Part shown: one piece after another, positions 1 to 5,292 of the stretch
Position numbering within the stretch: position 1 is the first letter of the stretch
Layout of the letters: each line of letters opens with the position of its first letter
Origin: Deltaproteobacteria bacterium
GTDB lineage: Bacteria > Myxococcota > XYA12-FULL-58-9 > JAUUZB01
Direction: 5' to 3'
NCBI GenBank assembly: GCA_030590185.1
Contig: JAUUZB010000393.1
Location: forward strand, 1 to 5,292
DNA: 5,292 bases
Translations under genes and position numbers: made by a program
Notes under the pieces: model-generated
What the model saw: only the letters and a program-made list of their open reading frames with translations
The model's database searches: none
Told to the model about the DNA's origin: nothing

Positions 1-663
1 GATCGGACCGGAACGTTCATGGCGCGCCTCCGACCGGACGTGGTCGCCGTGCAGGAGGCGGAGGCACCTTCGGACTGGAGCGGCAACTTTGATCACGTCG
101 CGACTCTCGCCCGCCTGGTTGATCTACCGCACTGGTTCCACGGCATCCACGCCCGCAGCGATCTCGCCGGCTACCACGTCGCCTATGGAACGGCGTTGAT
201 CTCGCGCCTTCCCCTGGTGGAGCCGACCAGCCGTGCCTACGACCGCAGCTGGCGCGACACCAAGGGCGTCGTGGTCGCCACGGTGCGTGGTCCCGGGGCG
301 CTCGGTGCGATCGATCTGGTCTCGGTGCATCAGGATTTCATGTCGGACGCCCGGCGCGCCGAGCAGGCGCAGATCCTGATAGCCGAGCTGCGCGATCGGC
401 CGCGGCCGCGGCCGCTGGTGTTGATGGGCGACCTCAACGCCGAGTGGGACGAAGGCGTCGCCGAGATCGCCGCCGCCCTCGACCTCGAGCCCTGCGCCCT
501 CGAGGGACCGCCGGCGACCTATCCGGCCCACGGCCCAGAGCGGCAACTCGATTGGATCTTGGTGTCTGGGGAGCTCGCGGTGAGTCACTGCGAGGTGCTC
601 GGTGATCCGGTGTCGGATCACCGAGCAGTGTTCGCGGTGATTTACGCGGGAACGGCTTTGTAG
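1..663 (+). CDS. Endonuclease/exonuclease/phosphatase (EEP) family hydrolase, 5'-truncated by the window edge
   Basis: This is a metal-dependent phosphoesterase-fold protein; the substrate (nucleic acid, phospholipid or other phosphodiester) cannot be told from sequence. The frame is open to base 1, reading DRTGTF before the first ATG at 19. That ATG falls inside the usual 'RPDVVAxQE' block, so the true start lies upstream and roughly 25 to 30 N-terminal residues, including the first metal-site Asn, are missing. Numbering from the ATG at 19, visible EEP landmarks are VVAVQEAE with metal-ligand Glu13, GTALISRLPL near 58-67, a catalytic-type His104 in SVHQDF, GDLNA with Asp138 and Asn140, LDWILVS near 177-183, and the terminal SDH motif with Asp200 and His201. 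The catalytic set that should be present is intact, so this looks like a functional enzyme. No other plus-strand gene is present. Its last 22 bases overlap the end of the convergent DUF35 gene. An RPRPRP stretch (residues 127-132) comes from a GGCCGC triplicate. Family call is firm; function is open. Confidence 0.9.
   Translation, partial: DRTGTFMARLRPDVVAVQEAEAPSDWSGNFDHVATLARLVDLPHWFHGIHARSDLAGYHVAYGTALISRLPLVEPTSRAYDRSWRDTKGVVVATVRGPGALGAIDLVSVHQDFMSDARRAEQAQILIAELRDRPRPRPLVLMGDLNAEWDEGVAEIAAALDLEPCALEGPPATYPAHGPERQLDWILVSGELAVSHCEVLGDPVSDHRAVFAVIYAGTAL
596..627. repeat. Perfect 14-bp inverted repeat with 4-base loop, candidate 3'-end hairpin of the convergent operon
   Basis: The left arm TGCTCGGTGATCCG (596-609) and right arm CGGATCACCGAGCA (614-627) are exact reverse complements separated by GTGT, so either strand's RNA can form a 14-bp stem with a tetraloop. 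It lies inside the EEP coding sequence (around the VSDH motif) and 15 to 46 bases past the stop codon of the minus-strand DUF35 gene. That placement suits a terminator or mRNA-end stabilising stem for the minus-strand operon. However, there is no T-run after the stem on either strand, so it is not a classical intrinsic terminator. The structure is seen directly; the role is inference. Confidence 0.6.
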
Positions 664-1031
664 CCGTAGTTGATCGGGCCGGCGTGACCGTCGGCGGTGA
701 TCATGCGGAACTCTAACTTGACCGGCAGGCCGATCTTCAGGGCGCCCTCTGCCACGTCCACCACCTGGGTGGTGATCCGCGGCCCGTCGTCCATCTCGAC
801 TACGCCCACGGCGTAGGGGGTCTGATCAACGAAGGGCGCCGGGGCCACACGAATGATCGTGTAGGTCAACAGCTTGCCCGTGCGCTTCATGTTCTTGGTC
901 TCGAACTCGCGGTGCCCACAGTCGTCACAAATGACGCGGGCCGGGAAGAACCACTTTCCACACTTTTTGCAGATCGCGGCTTCGTAGCGATAGCGCTTGG
1001 CGTACTCTCTCCAGGTGCGTGCGGTAGGCAT
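642..1031 (-). CDS. Zn-ribbon/OB-fold DUF35 protein, bridging subunit of the thiolase/HMG-CoA synthase complex
   Basis: A 129-residue protein of the DUF35 family (rubredoxin-like zinc ribbon followed by an OB fold). The N-terminal helix region (about 5-18) is followed by a four-cysteine zinc ribbon, Cys21-x2-Cys24 and Cys35-x2-Cys38, with the aromatic KWFFPAR linker typical of the family. The OB-fold part runs from about 50 to 112 (GKLLTYTIIRVAP, then PYAVGVVEMDDG, then LPVKLEFRM). In archaea the homologous protein sits between acetoacetyl-CoA thiolase and HMG-CoA synthase and is proposed to hold a shared CoA-binding site; here it directly follows both genes, which supports the same job. The start is set by an ATG that overlaps the thiolase stop in TAATG and has a near-perfect ribosome binding site. 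It has no catalytic residues of its own. Related DUF35 partners also occur with SCP2-type thiolases in steroid side-chain and anaerobic aromatic degradation, so the partner identity rests on the neighbouring synthase gene. Confidence 0.93.
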   Translation of the reverse strand: MPTARTWREYAKRYRYEAAICKKCGKWFFPARVICDDCGHREFETKNMKRTGKLLTYTIIRVAPAPFVDQTPYAVGVVEMDDGPRITTQVVDVAEGALKIGLPVKLEFRMITADGHAGPINYGYKAVPA

Positions 1032-2185
1032 TACATCACCTCCAGAATGTGGACGACCGAGCTGGCGCCGGTTCCACCCATGTTCTGCGTCATTCCGATC
1101 TTGGCGTCCTTGATTTGCCGCTTACCGGACTCGCCGCGCAGCTGCTCGGTGATCTCCACCACCTGAGCCACGCCGGTGGCGCCCACGGGGTGTCCCTTGG
1201 ACTTGAGGCCGCCGGAGGCGTTGACCGGAATACGACCGTCGCGGGCGGTCTCACCTGCCTCGGTGGCCGGTCCGCCCTTGCCCTTCTCCACGAAGCCGAG
1301 CGCTTCGATCGCCATGATCTCGGCGATGGTGAAGCAATCGTGGACTTCGCAGACGTCGATGTCGCCCGGCTTTTTGCCGGACATCTCGTACGCCGTGGCC
1401 GCGCTCTTGGCGACCGCCTCGAGGGAGGTGAGGTCCTTGCGCGAGTGATAGGCGATGGTGTCCGAGGCCTGGCCGAGTCCGATGATCTTTATCGGGTGCC
1501 CCTTGAAGTTCTTCGCCTGATCCGCTGGCACCAGGATCGCCGCCGCGGCACCATCGGTGATCGGCGAGCAGTCCAGGATGTTGAGCGGGTCGGCGACGCC
1601 CACCGAGTTGATCACCGCCTCGACCGTGATCTTCATCGGGAACTGCGCCCGTGCGTTGAGGCTGCCGTTGGCGTGGTTCTTGACCGCTACCTGGGCAATC
1701 TGCTCGCGGGTGGTGCCGTACTTGTCCATGTGGGCGATGGCCATCATGGAATACAGGCCCGGGAAGGTGATGCCGTTGAAGGCCTCCCATTCCTGGTCCG
1801 AAGCGGTGGCGAGGGCGTAGGTGGCGTCGTCGCCGCCCACGTCGGTCATTTTCTCGACGCCGCCGACGAGCACGATGTCGCTGGCGCCGCTGGCCACCTC
1901 GAGGAAGCCGGCGCGCATGGCGACACCGCCCGAGGCGCAGGCCGACTCGACCCGCGTCGACGGGATCGGCGTTTGCCCGAGATAGTCGGCCATCAGGGCA
2001 CCGAGGTGCTCCTGGCCGACGAAGAGGCCACTACTCATGCAGCCAACGTACATACTGTCGATGTGATCCACACCGGCATTGTCGATGGCGCTGAGCGCGG
2101 CTTGAACATAAAGGTCACGGAGGGACTGTTCCCACAGCTCTCCGCAGTTGGTCATTCCCACCCCAATGATGGCGACCTCTCTCAT
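1031..2185 (-). CDS. Acetoacetyl-CoA thiolase, archaeal/SCP2-type thiolase family
   Basis: A 384-residue, full-length thiolase-fold enzyme, expected to condense two acetyl-CoA to acetoacetyl-CoA and CoA in the cytoplasm. The nucleophile is Cys83 in ESACASGG. The second half carries VHDCF (His282, Cys284) and [17 protein letters not shown] with catalytic His332. Classical bacterial thiolases end in a CxG motif; here the matching C-terminal block is [11 protein letters not shown] with no cysteine, and Cys284 of HDCF probably supplies the acid/base, as in SCP2-type thiolases. The N-terminus ([11 protein letters not shown]) and [16 protein letters not shown] resemble archaeal thiolases encoded next to HMG-CoA synthase. 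It is 32 bases downstream of the synthase gene and overlaps the DUF35 start by one base, so it is the middle gene of one operon. The ATG at 2185 is supported by AAGGAG seven bases upstream. An alternative is a degradative 3-ketoacyl-CoA thiolase, but the gene order favours the biosynthetic acetoacetyl-CoA role. Confidence 0.92.
   Translation of the reverse strand: MREVAIIGVGMTNCGELWEQSLRDLYVQAALSAIDNAGVDHIDSMYVGCMSSGLFVGQEHLGALMADYLGQTPIPSTRVESACASGGVAMRAGFLEVASGASDIVLVGGVEKMTDVGGDDATYALATASDQEWEAFNGITFPGLYSMMAIAHMDKYGTTREQIAQVAVKNHANGSLNARAQFPMKITVEAVINSVGVADPLNILDCSPITDGAAAAILVPADQAKNFKGHPIKIIGLGQASDTIAYHSRKDLTSLEAVAKSAATAYEMSGKKPGDIDVCEVHDCFTIAEIMAIEALGFVEKGKGGPATEAGETARDGRIPVNASGGLKSKGHPVGATGVAQVVEITEQLRGESGKRQIKDAKIGMTQNMGGTGASSVVHILEVM
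1035..1043 (-). promoter_or_regulatory. Ribosome binding site of the DUF35 gene, inside the thiolase C-terminus
   Basis: Read on the minus strand the junction is GGAGGTGATGTAATG. GGAGGTGAT is complementary to the usual 3' end of bacterial 16S rRNA over nine bases, with seven bases between GGAGG and the ATG. It is made from the last thiolase codons (Leu-Glu-Val-Met), and the thiolase TAA shares one base with the DUF35 ATG. This points to translational coupling and confirms the DUF35 start. Confidence 0.85.
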
Positions 2186-2192
2186 GATAGAA

Positions 2193-2198
2193 CTCCTT
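2193..2198 (-). promoter_or_regulatory. Ribosome binding site of the thiolase gene
   Basis: AAGGAG on the minus strand lies seven bases before the ATG at 2183-2185, within the 32-base gap after the HMG-CoA synthase stop codon. It fixes the thiolase start and shows that this gene has its own initiation site within the operon. Confidence 0.75.
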
Positions 2199-2217
2199 GG
2201 TCTGCGTTCGTTAGGGC

Positions 2218-3270
2218 CTAGTCGGCCTTGAGGATCTTGCCGCGGAATTTCGCGTAGGCACCGTACTCGAGATAAATCTGGTTCTTGTCGAGCAGATCCC
2301 GAGTGGTGATGGCCTTGTTCTGGATCCCCGGGAGCTTGTCGGTGGCGGTGATGACAAAGGCGTCACTGCCGGAACCGGAGCCGTAGGAGATCAAGAGGAT
2401 CTTGTCACCGGGCTTGGCGACGTCGAGCACGGCGGTCAGGCCCATGGGGGAGGAACCTGAATAGGTGTTCCCCAGGGTGGGCACCAGCCAACCGGTCAAG
2501 AGCTGCTCGCGGGTGAAGCCCATCTTCTTGCCGGCCCGCATCGGGAACTTCCCGTTGGGCTGGTGGTAGATGGCGTACTTGAAGTCCTCCGGCTTCATGC
2601 CGGTCTTGCCTAGGATGCCCTTGGTACACCCGAAGACGGTCCTCATGTAGGCCGGCTCGCCGGTGAACCGCCCGGCGTGCTGCGGGTAGTGTTGGTACTC
2701 GCGGCGCCAGAAGTCCGGCGTGTCCGTGGTGTACGAGTAGGTGTGGTCGATGGTCGCCACGATGTTGTCGCTGCCGATGATGAAGGCAGCGGCCCCGGCG
2801 GCGGCCGAGTACTCGAGGGCGTCGCCCGGCGCGCCCTGGGACGTGTCGGCGCCGATCGCCATGCCGTACTTGATTTCCTCGGCCTTGACGTGGCTGCTGA
2901 TCACGAACATCGCCTCGGAGCCAGCCTTGCAGGCGAACTCGAAGTCGGCCACATGACATTCCGGCATGGCCCCGATCGCCTCGCCGACCACGGTGCCCGA
3001 GGGCTTGACCGCGTACGGATGCGACTCCGAGCCGATGTAGAGGGCGCCGATGTCCTGGGGGTCGACCATATCGGCGCGCAACAGCGCGTTACGGGCCGCT
3101 TCCACCGACAAGGTGATCACGTCCTGGTCGGGTGCCGGGACAGATTTTTCGCGCAGCTCCAATCCTCTCTTGTAACTCTCCGCGTCCGCCCCCCAGACCT
3201 TTGCGATTTCCTCGACGCGGATGCGGTGCCTGGGGATACAGGCTCCATATCCGACGATTCCTACGGCCAT
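2218..3270 (-). CDS. mvaS: Hydroxymethylglutaryl-CoA synthase, archaeal type
   Basis: A 350-residue enzyme that should condense acetyl-CoA with acetoacetyl-CoA to form HMG-CoA, the committed carbon-carbon step of the mevalonate route. The length matches the compact archaeal family (about 350), not the longer eukaryotic enzymes. All three catalytic positions can be seen: Glu82 in [11 protein letters not shown], nucleophile Cys114 in FACKAGSEA, and His236 in [18 protein letters not shown] (267-275) and [11 protein letters not shown] (295-305) are further family signatures. The N-terminus [17 protein letters not shown] and the '[22 protein letters not shown]' type block near 42-64 are also typical. 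It is the first gene of the operon, with AAAAGGAG seven bases before its ATG and a promoter candidate about 60 bases upstream. Substrate assignment is strengthened by the adjacent thiolase and DUF35 genes. A related KAS III-like condensing enzyme for another pathway is possible but less likely, because the Glu-Cys-His set and the neighbours both fit HMG-CoA synthase. Confidence 0.94.
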   Translation of the reverse strand: MAVGIVGYGACIPRHRIRVEEIAKVWGADAESYKRGLELREKSVPAPDQDVITLSVEAARNALLRADMVDPQDIGALYIGSESHPYAVKPSGTVVGEAIGAMPECHVADFEFACKAGSEAMFVISSHVKAEEIKYGMAIGADTSQGAPGDALEYSAAAGAAAFIIGSDNIVATIDHTYSYTTDTPDFWRREYQHYPQHAGRFTGEPAYMRTVFGCTKGILGKTGMKPEDFKYAIYHQPNGKFPMRAGKKMGFTREQLLTGWLVPTLGNTYSGSSPMGLTAVLDVAKPGDKILLISYGSGSGSDAFVITATDKLPGIQNKAITTRDLLDKNQIYLEYGAYAKFRGKILKAD

Positions 3271-3277
3271 CCTCGTA

Positions 3278-3285
3278 CTCCTTTT
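3278..3285 (-). promoter_or_regulatory. Ribosome binding site of the HMG-CoA synthase gene
   Basis: AAAAGGAG on the minus strand ends seven bases before the ATG at 3268-3270. The spacing is near ideal and supports this start codon; the encoded N-terminus also begins exactly where archaeal HMG-CoA synthases begin. Confidence 0.75.
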
Positions 3286-3327
3286 AGCCGCGGGGGTCCC
3301 TGTGGCCCGCCCGCTTTTGGGTGGCGC

Positions 3328-3357
3328 ACTCTAGTCCGCGACGACCGGGTGCGTCAA
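3328..3357 (-). promoter_or_regulatory. Candidate sigma70-type promoter of the HMG-CoA synthase/thiolase/DUF35 operon
   Basis: On the minus strand TTGACG (3352-3357, five of six to TTGACA) is followed after 18 bases by TAGAGT (3328-3333, four of six to TATAAT). It sits in the 115-base gap between the cyclase stop and the synthase start, giving a predicted leader of roughly 50 bases. It is the only good -35/-10 pair I see in that gap. It is a sequence match only, and a GC-rich genome may use a different consensus. Confidence 0.45.
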
Positions 3358-3385
3358 CGTCAGCCGGGACGCGGGCTAGGCGGTT

Positions 3386-5029
3386 TTAGGACCGGACCAG
3401 CTCCAGGAGCTCTCGGTACCGCAAGGGCTCGCTGACATTCTTGACCTGGGCCGAATGCTCCGGGCCAAAGCGCGTGCCCGGGGAGATGGCGGCCACGAAG
3501 GAGTCGAGGCAGAGGATCTCGCCGCGCTCGGCCACCCCCTGCAACCGGGCGGTGTTGTTCATGCCGGAGCTGAAGCCGGTGTAGGCCTCGTTGGGCCCAA
3601 AGCGGCCGACAAACAGCGGGCAGAAATTCAGGCCGCTGGCTAGCCCCAGGGGGCCGTCATGGCCGGCGAGCTCCGGCATGGCGGGGAGGCTGCCGAGGGT
3701 GGCGGTGAAATCGCGGATGGCTGCGGCGGCCCGCGCCGCCCGGGTACATGCCTCCGCCGGCTCGAGGTCGAAGAAGGGCGGTCCCCATAGACCGATGACG
3801 CAGTCGCCCACCATCTTGTCGAACACGCCGCCGGTCTCCCAGATGATCTCGACCACCCGTTCGCTCCACAGGTCGACCAGCTTACCGATCAGGGAGGGCG
3901 TCTTGAGCACCTGCTCGCTGATGCGGGTGAAGCCGGTCAGGTCGGTGAACAGAATCGCGACGTCGCGCTCCCGGGGGGAGAGGGAGCGGTCGATGTAGCC
4001 TTCGCTGCGTAACAGCGTCTTGGTCGTCTCCTCGGTGAAGCAGCAGGAGAGCTGGCGCCACTCGCGGTTGTAGTCCACCAGCCGTTGGCGCACGAAGTCG
4101 GCGAAGCAACTAAGGATGTCGCGTTCGAAGGTGTCGAAGTCGCGGCCGTGGCGGCCCACCAGCAGGCGACCGATCATCTCGGTGTGCACGACCCCGCTCT
4201 CCATGCCGTGCTCCGACCAGTGGGCCTCCCCGACCAGCGCCTCGAGCTTCTCCAGGCGACCGGCGAGCAGCGGCCCACTCCAATCGGTGAAGAAGGTGTC
4301 GCGATCTCCCACGTGGTGGTTCGAGTCAAAAACCACCTGGCTGTCGTTGATCAGCCGGTAGCCCCAGCTCGCGGCCCGGCCCCCACGGCCGTGTTGAAAA
4401 ACCATGGCCAGGTGGTGAAAGCCGATGGTGCGTTGCAGGACATCGAGGCCACTGTCGATCCCGTCGCCGAGCACCGGGGTCTTGAGGGCATCGGCCACCG
4501 CCGAGATGATGTGATGTTTGCGCCGGGCCTGGGCGATGCTAGCCAAGTAGTTGTCGAGGACCTCGCAGAAGGTGTCGAGCAGGTCCATTAGGCCGCCTGC
4601 CTCGCTCTCTTCGAGGCGGCAATCGAGCCCCACCGCCGCGACTCCAAAGCTCTGGCCGGCGACGTCGAGGATTTGACCCAACACCGTGCGGCCCTGTGCC
4701 TCGCCGAGGTGGCGGCCCTCGGCGTCGGCGAGCCCGAAGATGGCATCGAGGTCGATCTCCGGCGGGGCCCCGTTGTCACGGCTCCAGTGGAAGTTGCGCA
4801 GCCGCAGGGTCTCGTCGTAGGTGCGCACCACCACCGAGCGCGCCCCGAGGAACTCGGCCAGGGACGGCAGGATGGTGTCCATGGTCACCGCGAGGTTGTG
4901 ATGCTCGCGCACGGAGATTTCGAGTTGCGCGTCGACGGCCTCGTGGAGGGATTGGCGGGTGCGGAGGCGCGCCACCTCAGCGCGCAGGGCCTCGAGCTCC
5001 GCTTGATTAGGGGGGGACCCGGCGGTCAT
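3386..5029 (-). CDS. GAF-GAF-class III adenylate/guanylate cyclase
   Basis: A 547-residue soluble signalling protein expected to make cAMP (or cGMP) from the nucleoside triphosphate. No signal peptide or membrane segment is seen. A short coiled-coil-like N-terminus (about 8-35, ELEALRAEVARLR) leads into two regions that look like GAF sensory domains, about 36-165 and 170-320; their ligand is unknown and the GAF calls rest on overall pattern. A linker (322-352) joins the catalytic domain (about 353-547). There, metal-binding Asp363 (FTDLTGFT) and Asp409 (DKMVGD), Lys405, Asn491 and transition-state Arg495 (NNTARL) are all present. The second purine-recognition position, usually Asp in class IIIa, aligns with Thr484 (AYTGFSSG); Lys plus Thr is the class IIIb pattern and favours ATP. 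All catalytic residues are in one chain, so a homodimer should be active. Its ATG directly abuts the TGA of the upstream receiver gene, with GGGGGAG three bases before, so the two are co-transcribed and probably translationally coupled. No T-rich terminator hairpin follows the stop. Confidence 0.92.
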   Translation of the reverse strand: MTAGSPPNQAELEALRAEVARLRTRQSLHEAVDAQLEISVREHHNLAVTMDTILPSLAEFLGARSVVVRTYDETLRLRNFHWSRDNGAPPEIDLDAIFGLADAEGRHLGEAQGRTVLGQILDVAGQSFGVAAVGLDCRLEESEAGGLMDLLDTFCEVLDNYLASIAQARRKHHIISAVADALKTPVLGDGIDSGLDVLQRTIGFHHLAMVFQHGRGGRAASWGYRLINDSQVVFDSNHHVGDRDTFFTDWSGPLLAGRLEKLEALVGEAHWSEHGMESGVVHTEMIGRLLVGRHGRDFDTFERDILSCFADFVRQRLVDYNREWRQLSCCFTEETTKTLLRSEGYIDRSLSPRERDVAILFTDLTGFTRISEQVLKTPSLIGKLVDLWSERVVEIIWETGGVFDKMVGDCVIGLWGPPFFDLEPAEACTRAARAAAAIRDFTATLGSLPAMPELAGHDGPLGLASGLNFCPLFVGRFGPNEAYTGFSSGMNNTARLQGVAERGEILCLDSFVAAISPGTRFGPEHSAQVKNVSEPLRYRELLELVRS

Positions 5030-5292
5030 TCACTCCCCCAACGCCTTGCGCAACACGGCGCGCAGATGCTTGAGCTGGAAGGGTTTCTGCAGGAACCCCG
5101 AAAGCCCCCTGCCGACGAAGCGCTGGGTCACCTCCTGCTCGTTGTAGCCGCTGGCCATGACCACGCAGGCCTCGGGGTCGAGGCGCCGCATCTCACGAAA
5201 GGCCTCCTCCCCGTCGAGGTGGGGCATGGTCAGGTCCAAGAGCACCAGGCGTATGTCGTCGCGGCGAGATTCGAAGATGCGCAACGCCTCAC
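5030..5292 (-). CDS. Response-regulator receiver domain, C-terminal part; gene runs off the right edge
   Basis: The visible 86 complete codons are the last two thirds or so of a CheY-like receiver domain; the N-terminal strand with the acidic Asp pair is outside the window. Counting from the first whole codon (5288-5290), the phospho-acceptor is Asp19 in VLLDLTMPHLDG, the switch Ser is Ser47 in VVMASGYNE, and the conserved Lys is Lys69 in FLQKPF. The domain ends the protein (ALRKALGE-like tail), with no output domain after it. The segment SGYNEQEVTQRFVGRGLSGFLQKPF is the kind found at the C-terminus of hybrid PAS/sensor histidine kinases, so this may be the end of such a kinase rather than a stand-alone regulator. 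A TTG at 5282-5284 could be misread as a start, but the preceding codons (Glu-Ala) continue the domain pattern, so the true start is further right. The cyclase gene follows without a gap, which makes the cyclase a likely output partner. Confidence 0.88.
   Translation of the reverse strand, partial: EALRIFESRRDDIRLVLLDLTMPHLDGEEAFREMRRLDPEACVVMASGYNEQEVTQRFVGRGLSGFLQKPFQLKHLRAVLRKALGE
5033..5039 (-). promoter_or_regulatory. Short-spaced ribosome binding site at the receiver/cyclase TGA-ATG junction
   Basis: On the minus strand the junction reads GGGGGAG-TGA-ATG: the receiver stop codon and cyclase start codon touch, and the purine-rich run ends only three bases before the ATG. The close spacing is poor for independent initiation and suggests that ribosomes finishing the receiver gene restart on the cyclase gene. 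Confidence 0.5.

Noticed and set aside
398..415. Three tandem copies of GGCCGC, a possible repeat or protein-binding site
   Set aside because: It simply encodes Arg-Pro repeats with GC-rich codons in a loop before the GDLNA strand; no further copies or context suggest a site.
124..621. Minus-strand open frame of about 165 codons opposite the EEP hydrolase, which could pass as a fourth operon gene
   Set aside because: Its translation is Arg/His-rich without a recognisable domain, and the EEP catalytic motifs on the plus strand show which strand codes.
1049..2221. Long open frame on the plus strand (about 390 codons) antisense to the thiolase gene
   Set aside because: It lies opposite a gene with clear thiolase motifs. 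Its translation is rich in Arg, Gly, His, Asp and Val in no recognisable fold, as expected of an antisense frame in GC-rich DNA.
3289..3316. GC-rich pairing GCGGG/CCCGC followed by TTTT on the plus strand, resembling a terminator
   Set aside because: No plus-strand gene ends there. The stem is only about five pairs with a large loop, and on the minus strand the T-run is absent.
3364..3379. Weak AGCC...GGCT stem just after the cyclase stop as a terminator
   Set aside because: Only four to five base pairs, a long loop and no T-run, so it is not distinguishable from chance in GC-rich DNA.
2677..3435. Open frame of about 250 codons on the plus strand, antisense to HMG-CoA synthase and crossing the promoter gap
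   Set aside because: Low-complexity translation with no family resemblance, and it covers the opposite strand of a well-supported gene and its regulatory region.
5282..5284. TTG as the start of a small complete receiver-type protein
   Set aside because: The receiver fold would lack its first strand and acidic pair, and the frame stays open with fitting residues to the window edge, so the gene is truncated rather than short.

Overview
This is a gene-dense, GC-rich window. It reads as bacterial chromosome: Shine-Dalgarno sequences sit in front of the genes, a two-component receiver domain lies at the right edge, and a GAF-GAF-class III nucleotide cyclase follows it. A Deltaproteobacteria-like or similar uncultured high-GC lineage would fit, but nothing here fixes the taxon. 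No RNA gene, mobile element, CRISPR array or origin was seen, and no gap between genes exceeds about 115 bases.

Layout from left to right. (1) On the plus strand, the 3' part of an endonuclease/exonuclease/phosphatase (EEP) family hydrolase enters from outside the window and ends at 663. (2) Convergent to it, and overlapping its tail by 22 bases, is a three-gene minus-strand operon transcribed from about 3320 down to 642. Its order is archaeal-type HMG-CoA synthase, then an SCP2/archaeal-type acetoacetyl-CoA thiolase, then a small zinc-ribbon/OB-fold (DUF35) protein. A good sigma70-like promoter candidate and clear ribosome binding sites precede the genes. (3) A second minus-strand unit enters from the right edge. 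It consists of the C-terminal part of a response-regulator receiver domain, probably the tail of a hybrid sensor kinase, whose TGA stop abuts the ATG of a 547-residue GAF-GAF-cyclase protein.

How the genes work together. The synthase, thiolase and DUF35 protein match in family, order and size the set that forms one complex in archaea. There the thiolase makes acetoacetyl-CoA, HMG-CoA synthase adds a further acetyl group to give HMG-CoA, and DUF35 bridges the two enzymes so the unfavourable thiolase step is pulled forward. This is the entry to the mevalonate route for isoprenoids; no HMG-CoA reductase or later mevalonate gene is in the window, so the pathway assignment is an inference. The receiver and cyclase pair looks like a phosphorelay feeding second-messenger (probably cAMP) synthesis and has no evident functional tie to the mevalonate genes.

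Points most worth a second look: the archaeal-type HMG-CoA synthase complex in a bacterial-looking context; a perfect 14-bp inverted repeat with a 4-base loop placed just past the end of that operon, inside the convergent EEP gene; tight translational coupling at two gene junctions; and a threonine at the adenine-recognition position of the cyclase. I did not find convincing evidence of a wholly undescribed system.
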